From NCBI GenBank assembly GCA_037384425.1, contig JARROA010000003.1, forward strand, positions 62,001 through 126,000: a stretch of 64,000 nt of DNA, read 5' to 3'. The first letter of the stretch is position 1. The number at the start of each line of letters is the position of its first letter. Source of the stretch: Thiodiazotropha sp037384425 (GTDB taxonomy: Bacteria > Pseudomonadota > Gammaproteobacteria > Chromatiales > Chromatiaceae). A program made the translations under genes and the position numbers. The notes beneath the pieces were generated by a model. It worked only from the letters and a program-made list of their open reading frames with translations. It did not search any database and was not told the DNA's origin. Below, one piece after another: positions 1-10,307 of the stretch.

Positions 1-370
1 CCAACTTGGGGTCGATCACGAACAGCCCTTTACCGCGCAGGGGCGGCACCTTGATCATGTTGAGACTGGTCGGCACGAACAGGCTGTGCACGAACTCCGA
101 GAACTTCTGCATCTGGATTCCGGAGACCGACAGGTCGGCGGTGCGACGCAACATGTTGAAGAGGCTGGTGCGGAACAGACGGGCGAAGCGCTCGTTGATC
201 ATCTCCAGCGTCGGCAGACGACCGCGTACGATACGGTCCTGGCTGGTGAAGTCGTAGGAGTTGACACCCTCGCCGTCACCGACATCGGTCTCGGTCGCGA
301 CATCGCCGTTATCGACGCCATGCAACAGGGCATCGATCTCTTCTTGGGAAAGCAGGTCGTTGGCACTCAT
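1..370 (-). CDS. fliM: Flagellar motor switch protein FliM (N-terminal part, cut by window edge)
   Basis: FliM is a C-ring (switch complex) protein that binds CheY-P and sets the direction of flagellar rotation. The first residues, MSANDLLSQEEIDALL, are the conserved CheY-P-binding N-terminal peptide. They are followed by the SYDFTSQDRIVRGRLPTLE segment typical of FliM. The gene starts at an ATG read on the minus strand and runs off position 1, so about 123 residues are visible. It starts four bases after the fliL stop, the usual fliL-fliM order, so the two are certainly co-transcribed. Confidence 0.95.
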   Translation of the reverse strand, partial: MSANDLLSQEEIDALLHGVDNGDVATETDVGDGEGVNSYDFTSQDRIVRGRLPTLEMINERFARLFRTSLFNMLRRTADLSVSGIQMQKFSEFVHSLFVPTSLNMIKVPPLRGKGLFVIDPKL

Positions 371-374
371 GGCG

Positions 375-890
375 TCACTGCATCACAAAGCTGGTGAAAA
401 AGAGGGCCTCAACCTGGCCCGGGGCCTTCAACTTTTTGAGAATACGATTGAGTTCGTCCAGCATGCTCTGCTGGAGCGACTCCTTGGCGGCGCGCTGTTT
501 CAGCTCCTGGGCATCCACGGTGGAGAGCAGGTTGAGCAGGTTGTGGCGGATCATGGGATCGTTGTGTTTGACGAACTCTTCCAGTTCGACGCCGTAGAAA
601 CGCACGCTGACACCCACCTGCAGCAGGCTCGGACGTCCGGGCAGTGTAACTACGAACGGGGGATCCAGGGCCAGATAGTGCACCGGCCCCTTGTCGGATT
701 CAGCCTTGCCGTCGGCCTGTTCGACCCCCCCTGCTCTGGCCTCGTCATCGGCACCGGAAAGCAGGAAATAGGCGGCCACGCCACCGCCAATCAGTAGCAG
801 TGCTACCGCCGAAATGATGATGATGAGCTTGCTCTTGCCGGACTTCTCTTCGCCCAGATCGAGATCTTCATCCGTTTTCTCGTTCGCCAT
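375..890 (-). CDS. fliL: Flagellar basal body-associated protein FliL
   Basis: FliL is a single-pass inner-membrane protein at the flagellar basal body that supports stator function. The translation begins MANEKTDEDLDLGEEKSGK, a charged cytoplasmic tail. One membrane helix (about residues 22-43, LIIIISAVALLLIGGGVAAYF) follows, then a periplasmic FliL domain with the typical run LLQVGVSVRFYG and a C-terminal helix. A start five codons upstream (position 905) is possible, but MANEKT fits the family better. It is the first gene seen of the fliL-fliM unit. The region upstream is AT-rich and could hold the promoter. Confidence 0.93.
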   Translation of the reverse strand: MANEKTDEDLDLGEEKSGKSKLIIIISAVALLLIGGGVAAYFLLSGADDEARAGGVEQADGKAESDKGPVHYLALDPPFVVTLPGRPSLLQVGVSVRFYGVELEEFVKHNDPMIRHNLLNLLSTVDAQELKQRAAKESLQQSMLDELNRILKKLKAPGQVEALFFTSFVMQ

Positions 891-1247
891 GTCGCAGTTC
901 CTCAATCAAGCTATGCACAGAAATGCAAAATAAGTGCCACACGAAACCGCGATATATTTTTATTTATTTTCAGTAAGTTATTTTATCTAATTCCTGAAGA
1001 GCCAAATAGTTGACTGCCGGAAACCGCAAATTCAGGCAGTTTTTCGTCACTCGAAGGCCAGATACAGACGTGAACCCGGCGCCTGGCCTGATGATTCGGG
1101 CCACAGCCCCTCGGGCCCTCTAGGGTGTTGTCTCCATATAAACTGAGATTTCTATGTATTCGGTGCTTTGTATCTTTTATCCGAAATGATTAAGTGCTAT
1201 TAATAAATAAGATAACCAATTGACAACACAATAAATTTAGGATCTTT
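891..1247. other. Intergenic region between fliL and the HDOD kinase
   Basis: These 357 bases separate two divergent transcription units and must carry both promoters. The parts near 930-1010 and 1130-1240 are distinctly AT-rich compared with the coding flanks. I see no open reading frame with coding character and no clear terminator. No -35/-10 pair was convincing enough to name. Confidence 0.6.
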
Positions 1248-3359
1248 GTGCCTAATTCCCCCGAGCAAAAGCCTTTCAGCGGGAGATTTGCCAATCTTCC
1301 GACACCACCGGCTGTTCTCATCCAGCTCATCGACAGTTGCAACGATCCCCATGTCAGTTTTGAGCGGCTGACCGAAATCATCCAACAGGATGCCGCCATC
1401 ACCTCCAAGGTGATCTCGGCCGCCAACTCGCCCTTCTATCGCCAGTGGCAGGAGATCACCAACCTCAATCGCCTGCTGGTCGTGATGGGCACACGCAGTG
1501 TCCGCACCATCGCCATCAATAGCGCGGTACAGCAGTTTTTCGGTCAACTCGGCAAATCGGCGGGGCGCGCGGTCGACCGCATCTGGTACTACTCCCTGGT
1601 CTGTGCCCACTGTGCCAAATCGCTGGCGGAGCTCACCACCTACCCCTCGCCCGACGAGGCCTATCTGGCCGGTCTGCTGCACCGCCTGGGACAGCTCGCC
1701 CTGCTGCAGAGCGATAGCGAAGCCTATGGTCCGCTGCTGGACGAGGGGTTGAGCGGTGAAGACCTGGCACAAGCGGAGAAAGAGCGCGTGGGCTACAGTT
1801 CCGCGGCGGTGGCCGCCGAACTGATCGACAGCTGGCAGCTCCACTCTTTCCTATCCGATGCCGTGCTCTACCAGCATGAGCCTGCCGCCTCCATCCTCGA
1901 CGGCTCGCATCTGGTCAAGCTGATCAATCTGGCCAGCGACCTGGCGCGTCTAGAAAAGGCGCCGGACAGTGGTGTGTTGGAGCGTGCCGACCTGCTGTTC
2001 GGTCTCAATCAGTCGCTCATCGAAAAGCTGCTGGAAGAGTCGCGGGAGAAGGCGGTCTCTACCGCACGCAGCCTGAATATCGCCCTCCCCGGCGCGAAAG
2101 AGGACAAGTCGGCCTCTGACCACTACGCGGCCCTCGGTGAACGGGTGCGACAGGCGGCCCTGTTTGGCGGTGGCATCGATAGCATGCCGGAGAAGAGCGA
2201 TCTGCCGATGACGCTGCAGCAGATCCAGAGGGATCTCGACCTGCTGTTCGGACTCAAGCGGATCTGCTTCGTCCTCAAAGACAGCGAGCAACATCACCTG
2301 CAGCCCATCGATCCGACACATCCGGAAGACAGCCTCCTGGCCGATCTGGCTTTTTCCATCGACGAAGAGCGCAGCCTGGCGGCCAAGGCCTTTCTCAACC
2401 TGCAGATCGTCAGCACCGAAGACGAGGAGCTGGCAGCCGATCACTCAGTCGCCGATCAGCAGTTGGGCCGCTATCTCAAGCGCGAGACGCTGACCTATCT
2501 GCCACTCGCCACCAAGGCCCAGTCACTGGGGCTCATCGCGTTGGGTTGCCACCCCGCCGAATGGCCGTCCCTGTCCGAGCAGCGTGAACTGCTCGCCCTG
2601 TTCGCCCAAGAGGCGGCCCAGATCATGCTGCGTCAGCGTGAGATGGCACAACAGCAGGACCAGGTCATCGATGAAGAGCGCGCCGCTTTCCATCTGGAAG
2701 CACGCAAGGTGGTGCACGAGGCCAACAACCCGCTTGGCATCATCAACAACTACTTGCATATCCTCGGCATGAAGCTGGGCGAGGACCACCCGGTACAAGA
2801 GGAGCTGAACATCATCCGCGAGGAGATCGACCGGGTCGGCAAGATCATACTGCGCATCCGCGACATCCCGGCCGGTGTCGAACAGCAGCAGCGCACGGTG
2901 GATGTCAATCAGCTGATAGAGGATCTGGACAAACTATTCCAGTCTTCCCTCTTCCCGTCGCACAACATTTCATCTACTCTGGACCTTGACCGGTCGATGC
3001 GCGGAATTCGCACTCAGCGCAGCCACTTGAAACAGATTTTGACTAATCTGGTTAAAAACGCAGTGGAAGCGATGGAACAGGGTGGGAATATAACGATAAC
3101 AACCCGTGACAATGCCTTCCTCAACGGTAAGGCCTATATAGAAATACAGGTCGTCGATGACGGTCCCGGCATTCCGACTGAGATCATGCAACAGCTTTTC
3201 ACACCAGTCACATCCACCAAGGACAGCTCCCACTCTGGCCTGGGACTGGCTATTGTGAAAAACCTGATGGACGAACTTTCCGGCCATATCAGCTGCACTT
3301 CCAATGTGGGCCAAGGCACACGTTTTCAGCTCTATTTGCCGCGTACGGGTACGAATTAA
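1248..3359 (+). CDS. HDOD domain / GAF-like / sensor histidine kinase
   Basis: A 703-residue cytoplasmic signalling protein starting at GTG. Residues about 15-215 form an HDOD domain (TPPAVLIQLIDSCNDP... then LAGLLHRLGQLALLQ). About 315-465 look GAF-like. The C-terminus is a histidine kinase: H-box VVHEANNPLGIINNYL with the phospho-accepting His near residue 490, N-box LKQILTNLVKNAVEAME, G1 DDGPGIP and G2 GLGLAIVKNLM. There are no membrane segments. The next gene begins 12 bases after the stop and carries a receiver domain, so I infer that the kinase phosphorylates that protein. HDOD proteins are known in signalling and c-di-GMP networks. The ligand here is unknown. Confidence 0.88.
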   Translation: MPNSPEQKPFSGRFANLPTPPAVLIQLIDSCNDPHVSFERLTEIIQQDAAITSKVISAANSPFYRQWQEITNLNRLLVVMGTRSVRTIAINSAVQQFFGQLGKSAGRAVDRIWYYSLVCAHCAKSLAELTTYPSPDEAYLAGLLHRLGQLALLQSDSEAYGPLLDEGLSGEDLAQAEKERVGYSSAAVAAELIDSWQLHSFLSDAVLYQHEPAASILDGSHLVKLINLASDLARLEKAPDSGVLERADLLFGLNQSLIEKLLEESREKAVSTARSLNIALPGAKEDKSASDHYAALGERVRQAALFGGGIDSMPEKSDLPMTLQQIQRDLDLLFGLKRICFVLKDSEQHHLQPIDPTHPEDSLLADLAFSIDEERSLAAKAFLNLQIVSTEDEELAADHSVADQQLGRYLKRETLTYLPLATKAQSLGLIALGCHPAEWPSLSEQRELLALFAQEAAQIMLRQREMAQQQDQVIDEERAAFHLEARKVVHEANNPLGIINNYLHILGMKLGEDHPVQEELNIIREEIDRVGKIILRIRDIPAGVEQQQRTVDVNQLIEDLDKLFQSSLFPSHNISSTLDLDRSMRGIRTQRSHLKQILTNLVKNAVEAMEQGGNITITTRDNAFLNGKAYIEIQVVDDGPGIPTEIMQQLFTPVTSTKDSSHSGLGLAIVKNLMDELSGHISCTSNVGQGTRFQLYLPRTGTN

Positions 3360-3371
3360 GCGGAGCCTACT

Positions 3372-5639
3372 ATGCACTCGATCTATCCGGCACCCTGGCG
3401 AGGCATTCAAGGAGAGCTCGACAAGATCCCGATGCGTATCAGAGTCAACACCCCACAACGGAACTTTCATGCCCGCGTGCTGGTCGTGGATGACGAACCC
3501 CGCGCCCGCGCCAGCCTGAAGGAGATCCTCCGCCTCGCCGGCTATGAGACGACCCTGGCGGAAGGCGGTCGCGAAGCCGTGGCGCTGCTCAGCGAGCGCC
3601 GTTTCGATCTGATGCTGCTCGATCTCAACATGCCGGATCTGGATGGTCACGGGGTCATGACCTTTCTCGAACAACATAGGATCGATTGCGACGTGATCGT
3701 GGTCAGCGGCGAGACCACGTTCGACCACGCCACCCAGGCACTGCGTCGCGGGGCACACGATTTCCTACGCAAACCCTACGCTCCGGACGAACTGTTGCGC
3801 GCCATCTCGAACGCGGTCGAACGCCGCAAGCTGAAGCGGGAGAACGAGTCGATACTGAAGCGTCTCGAGGAGTCGGAGAACCTGCACAAGTTCATCGTCA
3901 ACAATTCACCCGACATGATCTACCTGCTGGACGAGGAGGGTCGTTTCGCCTTCATCAACGATCGTGTCGAGTCGCTGTTGGGATACAAGCAGGAAGACAT
4001 CCTCGGCGAGCATTTTTCCAAACTGATCTACGGGGACGATCTCGACCAGGCCAACTACACCTTCAACGAACGCCGCACCGGCGATCGCGCGACCCGCAGT
4101 ACCGAGCTGCGGCTGCGTTGCAAGGATGGCAACAGCCCGCGCTATTTCGAATCCCGTTCGGTACCTATCGAACTCAGCTCAATCGGTATCTATACGGTTG
4201 ACGAGGAAAACCACAAAGAGTTTATAGGCACGTACGGCGTCGCCCGCGATATCACCGAACGCAAACAGGCCGAGGAGTTGATCAAGTACCAGCTCTATCA
4301 CGACCTGCTGACCAACCTGCCGAACCGCACCCTGTTCCGCGACCGCCTCAACATGGCGATGGCGCAGTCCAAACGCAGCGGCAAGAAACTGGCGATCCTC
4401 TATCTCGACATGGACCGCTTCAAGGTCATCAACGACTCCCTCGGCCACTTCGTCGGCGACGAGCTACTGCAGTCCGTGGCCCAACGCCTGCGCAGCGAAC
4501 TGCGCGAGGCGGATACCCTGGCCCGGGTCGGCGGCGACGAATTCAACCTGCTCATTCCCGAGATCAACGACATACAGGATGCGCGTAACCTGGCGGACAA
4601 GATTCTGCGCATCACCACCGAACCCTTCATCATCAAGAACGAAGAGATCTACATCAGCTTCAGTATCGGCATCGCGATCTATCCGTCTGACGGCGATACC
4701 AAGGATACCCTGATCAAGAATGCCGACATCGCGATGTACAAGGTGAAGAGCGCCGGCAAGAATGGTTATGCCTTCTTCTCGGAAAACATGAAGAGCGACT
4801 ATTCCCAGTCGCTCGACATCGAAAACGGCCTGCGCAAGGCCATCTCGACCGACGAACTGAGAGTCCACTATCAGCCTCAATACGACATTCTCAACGGCAA
4901 GATCGTCGGCGTCGAAGCACTGGTTCGCTGGCAGCATCCCCAGAGGGGTTTGATCCCGCCCAACGAATTCATCAATGTGGCCGAGGAGTCGGGCTTGATC
5001 ATACCGCTGGGCGAATGGGTCTTGCGCAAGGCATGCGAGGACATCAAGCGCTGGATGGAAGAGAAGTCGATCAGGCTCAGCCTTTCGGTCAACATCTCGG
5101 TGCAGCAGCTCGAAATGGAGCAGTTTGTCGCCAAGATCCTGAAGATCATCAAGCGCATGCAGCTGCCGCGAAACATTCTCGAACTGGAGATCACCGAACA
5201 CGCCATCATGCAGGACATGGACAAGGCGATAGAGACCCTGTCCAAACTCGCCAGTAAAGGCATTCGTATCGCCATCGACGACTTCGGCACCGGCTACTCC
5301 TCGCTCGGCTATCTGCAGACCCTGCCCATCAACACGCTCAAGATGGACCGCTCCTTCGTGCAGGGCATCAAATCGAAGGGTGACAATTCAATCATCAACG
5401 CCATCATCGCCATGGCCAAGGGGCTCAACCTGGACCTCATCGCCGAAGGGGTGGAAAGCCAGCCGCAGATCGATCACCTGCTGTCTGCCGGCTGTCATCT
5501 GGCACAGGGCTTCTACTACAGTCATCCCATTCCGGAAGAGGATCTGCTGAAACTGCTCAAAGATCAGCAGGCGCATGCCAAATCCTTTAGCGTGCAAGGT
5601 AAAGAGAACGGGCTGGGCAACGAACAGACCCATCCCTGA
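3372..5639 (+). CDS. Response regulator with PAS, GGDEF and EAL domains
   Basis: A 755-residue protein predicted to make and/or break c-di-GMP in the cytoplasm under phosphorylation control. It has an N-terminal receiver (VLVVDDEPRARASLKEIL; phospho-acceptor Asp84 in LLDLNMPDLDG). A PAS domain (NNSPDMIYLLDEEGRFAFIN) follows. Next is a GGDEF domain with intact GGDEF at 387-391 and a canonical inhibitory I-site RxxD (READ) five residues ahead of it. The EAL domain is also intact (VEALVRWQHP, EAL at 515-517; later DDFGTGYSSL). Both catalytic signatures look functional, so the net activity cannot be predicted. The protein could start at Met22 (MRIRVNTP). It is co-transcribed with the upstream kinase. 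Confidence 0.93.
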   Translation: MHSIYPAPWRGIQGELDKIPMRIRVNTPQRNFHARVLVVDDEPRARASLKEILRLAGYETTLAEGGREAVALLSERRFDLMLLDLNMPDLDGHGVMTFLEQHRIDCDVIVVSGETTFDHATQALRRGAHDFLRKPYAPDELLRAISNAVERRKLKRENESILKRLEESENLHKFIVNNSPDMIYLLDEEGRFAFINDRVESLLGYKQEDILGEHFSKLIYGDDLDQANYTFNERRTGDRATRSTELRLRCKDGNSPRYFESRSVPIELSSIGIYTVDEENHKEFIGTYGVARDITERKQAEELIKYQLYHDLLTNLPNRTLFRDRLNMAMAQSKRSGKKLAILYLDMDRFKVINDSLGHFVGDELLQSVAQRLRSELREADTLARVGGDEFNLLIPEINDIQDARNLADKILRITTEPFIIKNEEIYISFSIGIAIYPSDGDTKDTLIKNADIAMYKVKSAGKNGYAFFSENMKSDYSQSLDIENGLRKAISTDELRVHYQPQYDILNGKIVGVEALVRWQHPQRGLIPPNEFINVAEESGLIIPLGEWVLRKACEDIKRWMEEKSIRLSLSVNISVQQLEMEQFVAKILKIIKRMQLPRNILELEITEHAIMQDMDKAIETLSKLASKGIRIAIDDFGTGYSSLGYLQTLPINTLKMDRSFVQGIKSKGDNSIINAIIAMAKGLNLDLIAEGVESQPQIDHLLSAGCHLAQGFYYSHPIPEEDLLKLLKDQQAHAKSFSVQGKENGLGNEQTHP

Positions 5640-5757
5640 AATCCCAAGGGTCAGCAACTCCCTACCGAGCCGTTTTCTCTCCATGCTATGATACGCCGCT
5701 CGTCATTCAGCGCCTGAAAAACGGCGTCATTTACCTCCTAGAACACACAGTACAACC

Positions 5758-7425
<1,668 letters not shown>

Positions 7426-7445
7426 CCAGAAGGTAGCCGGTAGCA

Positions 7446-7514
7446 CGGATGGGGCGTAGCGTAATCCGGGGCAAACGGTCAACCCGATCCCCTGATTACG
7501 CTACGCCCCATCCG
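7446..7514. repeat. Intergenic palindrome downstream of ettA
   Basis: A perfect 20-base inverted repeat has its arms at 7446-7465 and 7495-7514 (CGGATGGGGCGTAGCGTAAT and its complement), with a 29-base loop. The loop itself begins and ends with partly complementary GGGG/CCCC runs. No T-run follows either arm, so it is not a classic intrinsic terminator. It sits between the convergent genes ettA and the DUF2202 gene, as REP-type extragenic palindromes often do. Its sequence differs from the GGTGCGGC palindromes elsewhere in the window. Confidence 0.75.
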
Positions 7515-7535
7515 GGCTGCGCAGCGCGATATCGA

Positions 7536-8195
7536 TCAGCGATTCCAACCGCAGCGTCTTTCCATGGGTGAGTCAACGATAAGGTCGACACTCTCCTGAC
7601 TCATGACTTGCGCCGTATAGACTTGGCCTCGGCTCTCGATCTGGCGCACGAAGGCACGCAGGTGGTTGCGCGATCCGCAGTGAAGGGTGTCGTAGAGGCC
7701 GATCAGGTCCTCCTTCTCCGTGGTCGCGATCATCGTGTCGAGATCCTGCATATCGACCTCTTCGATCAGCGCACCCACCCGCAGGGCAGCCATCGGACTC
7801 TCTGCCCCCTCGTCGACCAACCTGTCATACAGGCTCTGCAGCTCCTGGTTGGAAAAGAGGCCCGCTTGACTCAAGCCGGGGTCGACCAGGGCATATTGAT
7901 TCAAGGTCCCGAGAACCGCATCCATATGGCGTTGTTCCGCTTGGGCGATATTGTCGAAAACGATCAGGTTCCAGCGTTGATACAACGCCTGATAGACATC
8001 CCGCGCCAACTTCTCCTCTTCTCGCAGATAGCGCAGTTGCTCCGCCTCCCCGACGCTGAGTGCCTGGCTCCGATTCTGATTGCTGTGCTGGTTCTGCCCC
8101 TGGCCGTCCCTGGCTCCGCCATACCGCCAACCAGCCTGACTGGCGGTAACGACCGTGAGTGAGAGCAGTGCGATAAAGATCAATCGATAAAACAT
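7536..8195 (-). CDS. DUF2202 ferritin-like exported protein
   Basis: A 219-residue protein with an N-terminal signal peptide (MFYRLIFIALLSLTVVTASQAG). The start is chosen at position 8195 because an AAGGAG ribosome site precedes it; longer in-frame starts lie upstream. The mature part contains a DUF2202 domain (LREEEKLARDVYQALYQRW, then FDNIAQAEQRHMDAVLGTL), a predicted ferritin-like helical bundle with E-x-x-H type residues. A Q/N-rich linker joins the signal to the domain. The function of DUF2202 proteins is unknown. A periplasmic metal or redox role is only a guess. Confidence 0.85.
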   Translation of the reverse strand: MFYRLIFIALLSLTVVTASQAGWRYGGARDGQGQNQHSNQNRSQALSVGEAEQLRYLREEEKLARDVYQALYQRWNLIVFDNIAQAEQRHMDAVLGTLNQYALVDPGLSQAGLFSNQELQSLYDRLVDEGAESPMAALRVGALIEEVDMQDLDTMIATTEKEDLIGLYDTLHCGSRNHLRAFVRQIESRGQVYTAQVMSQESVDLIVDSPMERRCGWNR

Positions 8196-8583
8196 CCTGA
8201 ACTCCTTGATTTGATAACCCGACGCAAGATGCATCAATCAGACCAGGGAGTTCTCCCACCGCAAATCAGCAACCTACGCAACCATGAGATGACCGGCTCC
8301 GGTTTGTCTCAGGGCATTTGGCACAACTTTCCGTAAAATGCCGCTCAGCGTGATGACGGGATCGATAAACAACTCACCGACCGGACAACATCTCCACCAA
8401 ATGAGTTGCGTAGCAGATCCGGGAACGCAAACTTCGGTGCAAAATGGTACGGAGACCACACTTTTTACCCTGGCACTGAATCCTATCCATGAGGCCGACA
8501 ATAGCGGCTGTGTGATATGGCTCAGGCTGCGAACGGCAGACGGTTTGGAACCGGGAGTGGAATAGAGGGGAGACTGAATCGGA
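8196..8583. other. Intergenic region between parA-like and DUF2202 genes
   Basis: Both flanking genes are on the minus strand, so this 388-base gap should hold the 3' end of the ParA-like transcript and the promoter of the DUF2202 gene. Short open frames exist on the plus strand but have no recognisable motif or ribosome site. I see no repeat or convincing hairpin. Confidence 0.5.
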
Positions 8584-9288
8584 TCAGGCAGGAACCGGGT
8601 TGTTTTCTGATCGCGCTTTACCCAGATGGGGAGGGATTCGGCCGCTTTCCAGCCAATAGACCAGAGCCGTCCACTGCAACAGCTCCTGTTTCTGTGCGGT
8701 GGGCTTGAGTTCGGTGATCGAACATCCCGCCTCAGCCGCATGCACATAGCTCTGGGCATCTCGCAGATAGGCCACGAGCGGTATCCCCCGCTCATCCAGC
8801 ATCTCGCGCAACCGTTTGAACGAAAGCGTGTTCAGTCGCACCCGGTTGGCGACTATCCCCAGCGGAATCTGCAGCGACATCTGCCGGCAAAGCGTGGTCA
8901 ATTCATTGAGGAAATCGAGGGTGACGTGGCGATCGATGGCCGAGGGCAGTAGTGGGACGATCACCGCCGAAGCGTTGCGCAACAGGTCCATCATCTCGAG
9001 ACGTTTCATCGAGGCGGGGGTATCGATGACCACCCGCTTGGTTTCCACGGGCACACGCAGGGCGAATGCTCGGGTCATGCCGCCCGGTGTCGGTTTGCCG
9101 GCAAAGACGCCATGAATCGCGGACAGGCTTTGCGATCGCAGATCGAGCCACTGCTTGCTCGATCCCTGCGGGTCGTTGTCGATCAAGGCCGTCGGCGTAC
9201 CCGACGAAGCGTAGTAACCCGCCAGATTGGTTGCGATGGTCGTCTTTCCACAGCCTCCCTTGCTGTTGAGGATGAGTAGTCTTTTCAT
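8584..9288 (-). CDS. ParA/MinD-family ATPase (orphan)
   Basis: A 234-residue P-loop ATPase of the ParA family. It has the deviant Walker A KGGCGKTTIATNLAGYYA at the extreme N-terminus, switch I DNDPQGSSKQWLDLR, and Walker B-like RVVIDTPAS. Such proteins position plasmids, chromosomes or large protein complexes by ATP-dependent binding to DNA or a surface. I start it at ATG 9288 because the Walker A begins a few residues later; the open frame extends 85 codons further upstream without coding character. There is no N-terminal DNA-binding domain and no parB partner in the window, so the cargo is unknown. Confidence 0.88.
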   Translation of the reverse strand: MKRLLILNSKGGCGKTTIATNLAGYYASSGTPTALIDNDPQGSSKQWLDLRSQSLSAIHGVFAGKPTPGGMTRAFALRVPVETKRVVIDTPASMKRLEMMDLLRNASAVIVPLLPSAIDRHVTLDFLNELTTLCRQMSLQIPLGIVANRVRLNTLSFKRLREMLDERGIPLVAYLRDAQSYVHAAEAGCSITELKPTAQKQELLQWTALVYWLESGRIPPHLGKARSENNPVPA

Positions 9289-9708
9289 CACACCGAACCT
9301 GCCCCAGTGGTGAAATTCACCGCATATTCCTATCATTGAGCCAGAAAAACAACCCACAACCTTATAATAAGTAATTGTTTTAATACTGAAACACCCCTCC
9401 ATCCAGACCGTTTTGCATCCCCGGGCCCGGACAGCAATCTCGATCGACACCTTACATCCGGTGCGGCCGGTCAACGCATTATCACCGACTCGAATCGCGC
9501 TCTGTGGCTTCCCAAAGGTAAAGACTGAAGTGGCCATAAACATACTAACATACTGATTTATTTGTGTTTTTATTGATAAAGGTTTGAAATTGTCATGCCT
9601 ATGAAAAATAAGAATTTAGTGCCCAGGCAAAGTGTGAACCAGTACCTGAAGCTTTCCCCATCGTCGCCGCCAGTGTGTGTAACAGCGGGATCTTCAGGAC
9701 GAAAAACC
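9289..9708. other. Divergent intergenic region
   Basis: These 420 bases lie between the ParA-like gene (minus) and the lipoprotein gene (plus). An AT-rich core at about 9355-9400 and another at 9540-9620 probably contain divergent promoters. Open frames crossing the region are extensions of the two genes in frame and lack coding character. No hairpin or repeat was found. Confidence 0.5.
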
Positions 9709-10074
9709 ATGAAAAAACTAAGCACCCTCCTCCTCGCCTCAGCTATTTCACTCCTCATGTCCGCCTGTGGCGGTGGCGGCAGCACCAGCAGCAGTGTCAA
9801 TCGCGACAGCGCCGGCCGTGTGTTGCTCTCCTGGAGCGCCCCGACAGCCCGCACCGATGGCAGCTTCCTGCCTGTCACCGAACTCCAGGGCTATCGCATC
9901 TACTACGGCAGCTCGGAAGACAGTCTCAGCGTGCTGGTCGATCTGAACGACGACAGCATCACCGAGTACACCGTGGATACGCTGCCTACCGGAAGCTACT
10001 ACTTCGCCATCACGGCCTACGACTCCGACGGTGTGGAGAGCGGCCTCTCGAATGTCATCAACAAGGACGTGTAA
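9709..10074 (+). CDS. Fibronectin type III-like lipoprotein
   Basis: A small predicted outer-membrane or periplasmic lipoprotein of 121 residues. The N-terminus MKKLSTLLLASAISLLMSAC is a lipoprotein signal with the lipobox LMSAC; the Cys is followed by a Gly/Ser/Thr-rich linker. The rest matches a single fibronectin type III fold (VLLSWSAPTARTDGS, GYRIYYGSS, YYFAITAYDSDGVESGLSN). No catalytic motif is seen. An intrinsic terminator lies 30 bases downstream. The partner or ligand is unknown. Confidence 0.85.
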   Translation: MKKLSTLLLASAISLLMSACGGGGSTSSSVNRDSAGRVLLSWSAPTARTDGSFLPVTELQGYRIYYGSSEDSLSVLVDLNDDSITEYTVDTLPTGSYYFAITAYDSDGVESGLSNVINKDV

Positions 10075-10104
10075 AACGATCAATACCTTCGAACACCCTT
10101 ACAG

Positions 10105-10131
10105 AAAAGCCCCCTGATGGGGGCTTTTTTT
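10105..10131 (+). terminator. Intrinsic terminator after the FN3 lipoprotein gene
   Basis: A GCCCCC-TGAT-GGGGGC stem with four flanking A-T pairs is followed by a run of seven T, 30 bases after the lipoprotein stop codon. This is a textbook Rho-independent terminator in the plus direction. Confidence 0.92.
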
Positions 10132-10307
10132 GATGCCCGCACCAACGACCTACCCGCCCCACAACGGGTCCAGGCCTCCACAAACTTCGAAAACCCCAAT
10201 CTTTACAACGATGAAGGTACTCGAAATGGAGGGTATACATCCTCATATGAGAATAATCGGTTGCTGCGATGCGCCCGGAATCAGGCATTCAGTGCGGAGG
10301 ATGAGTT

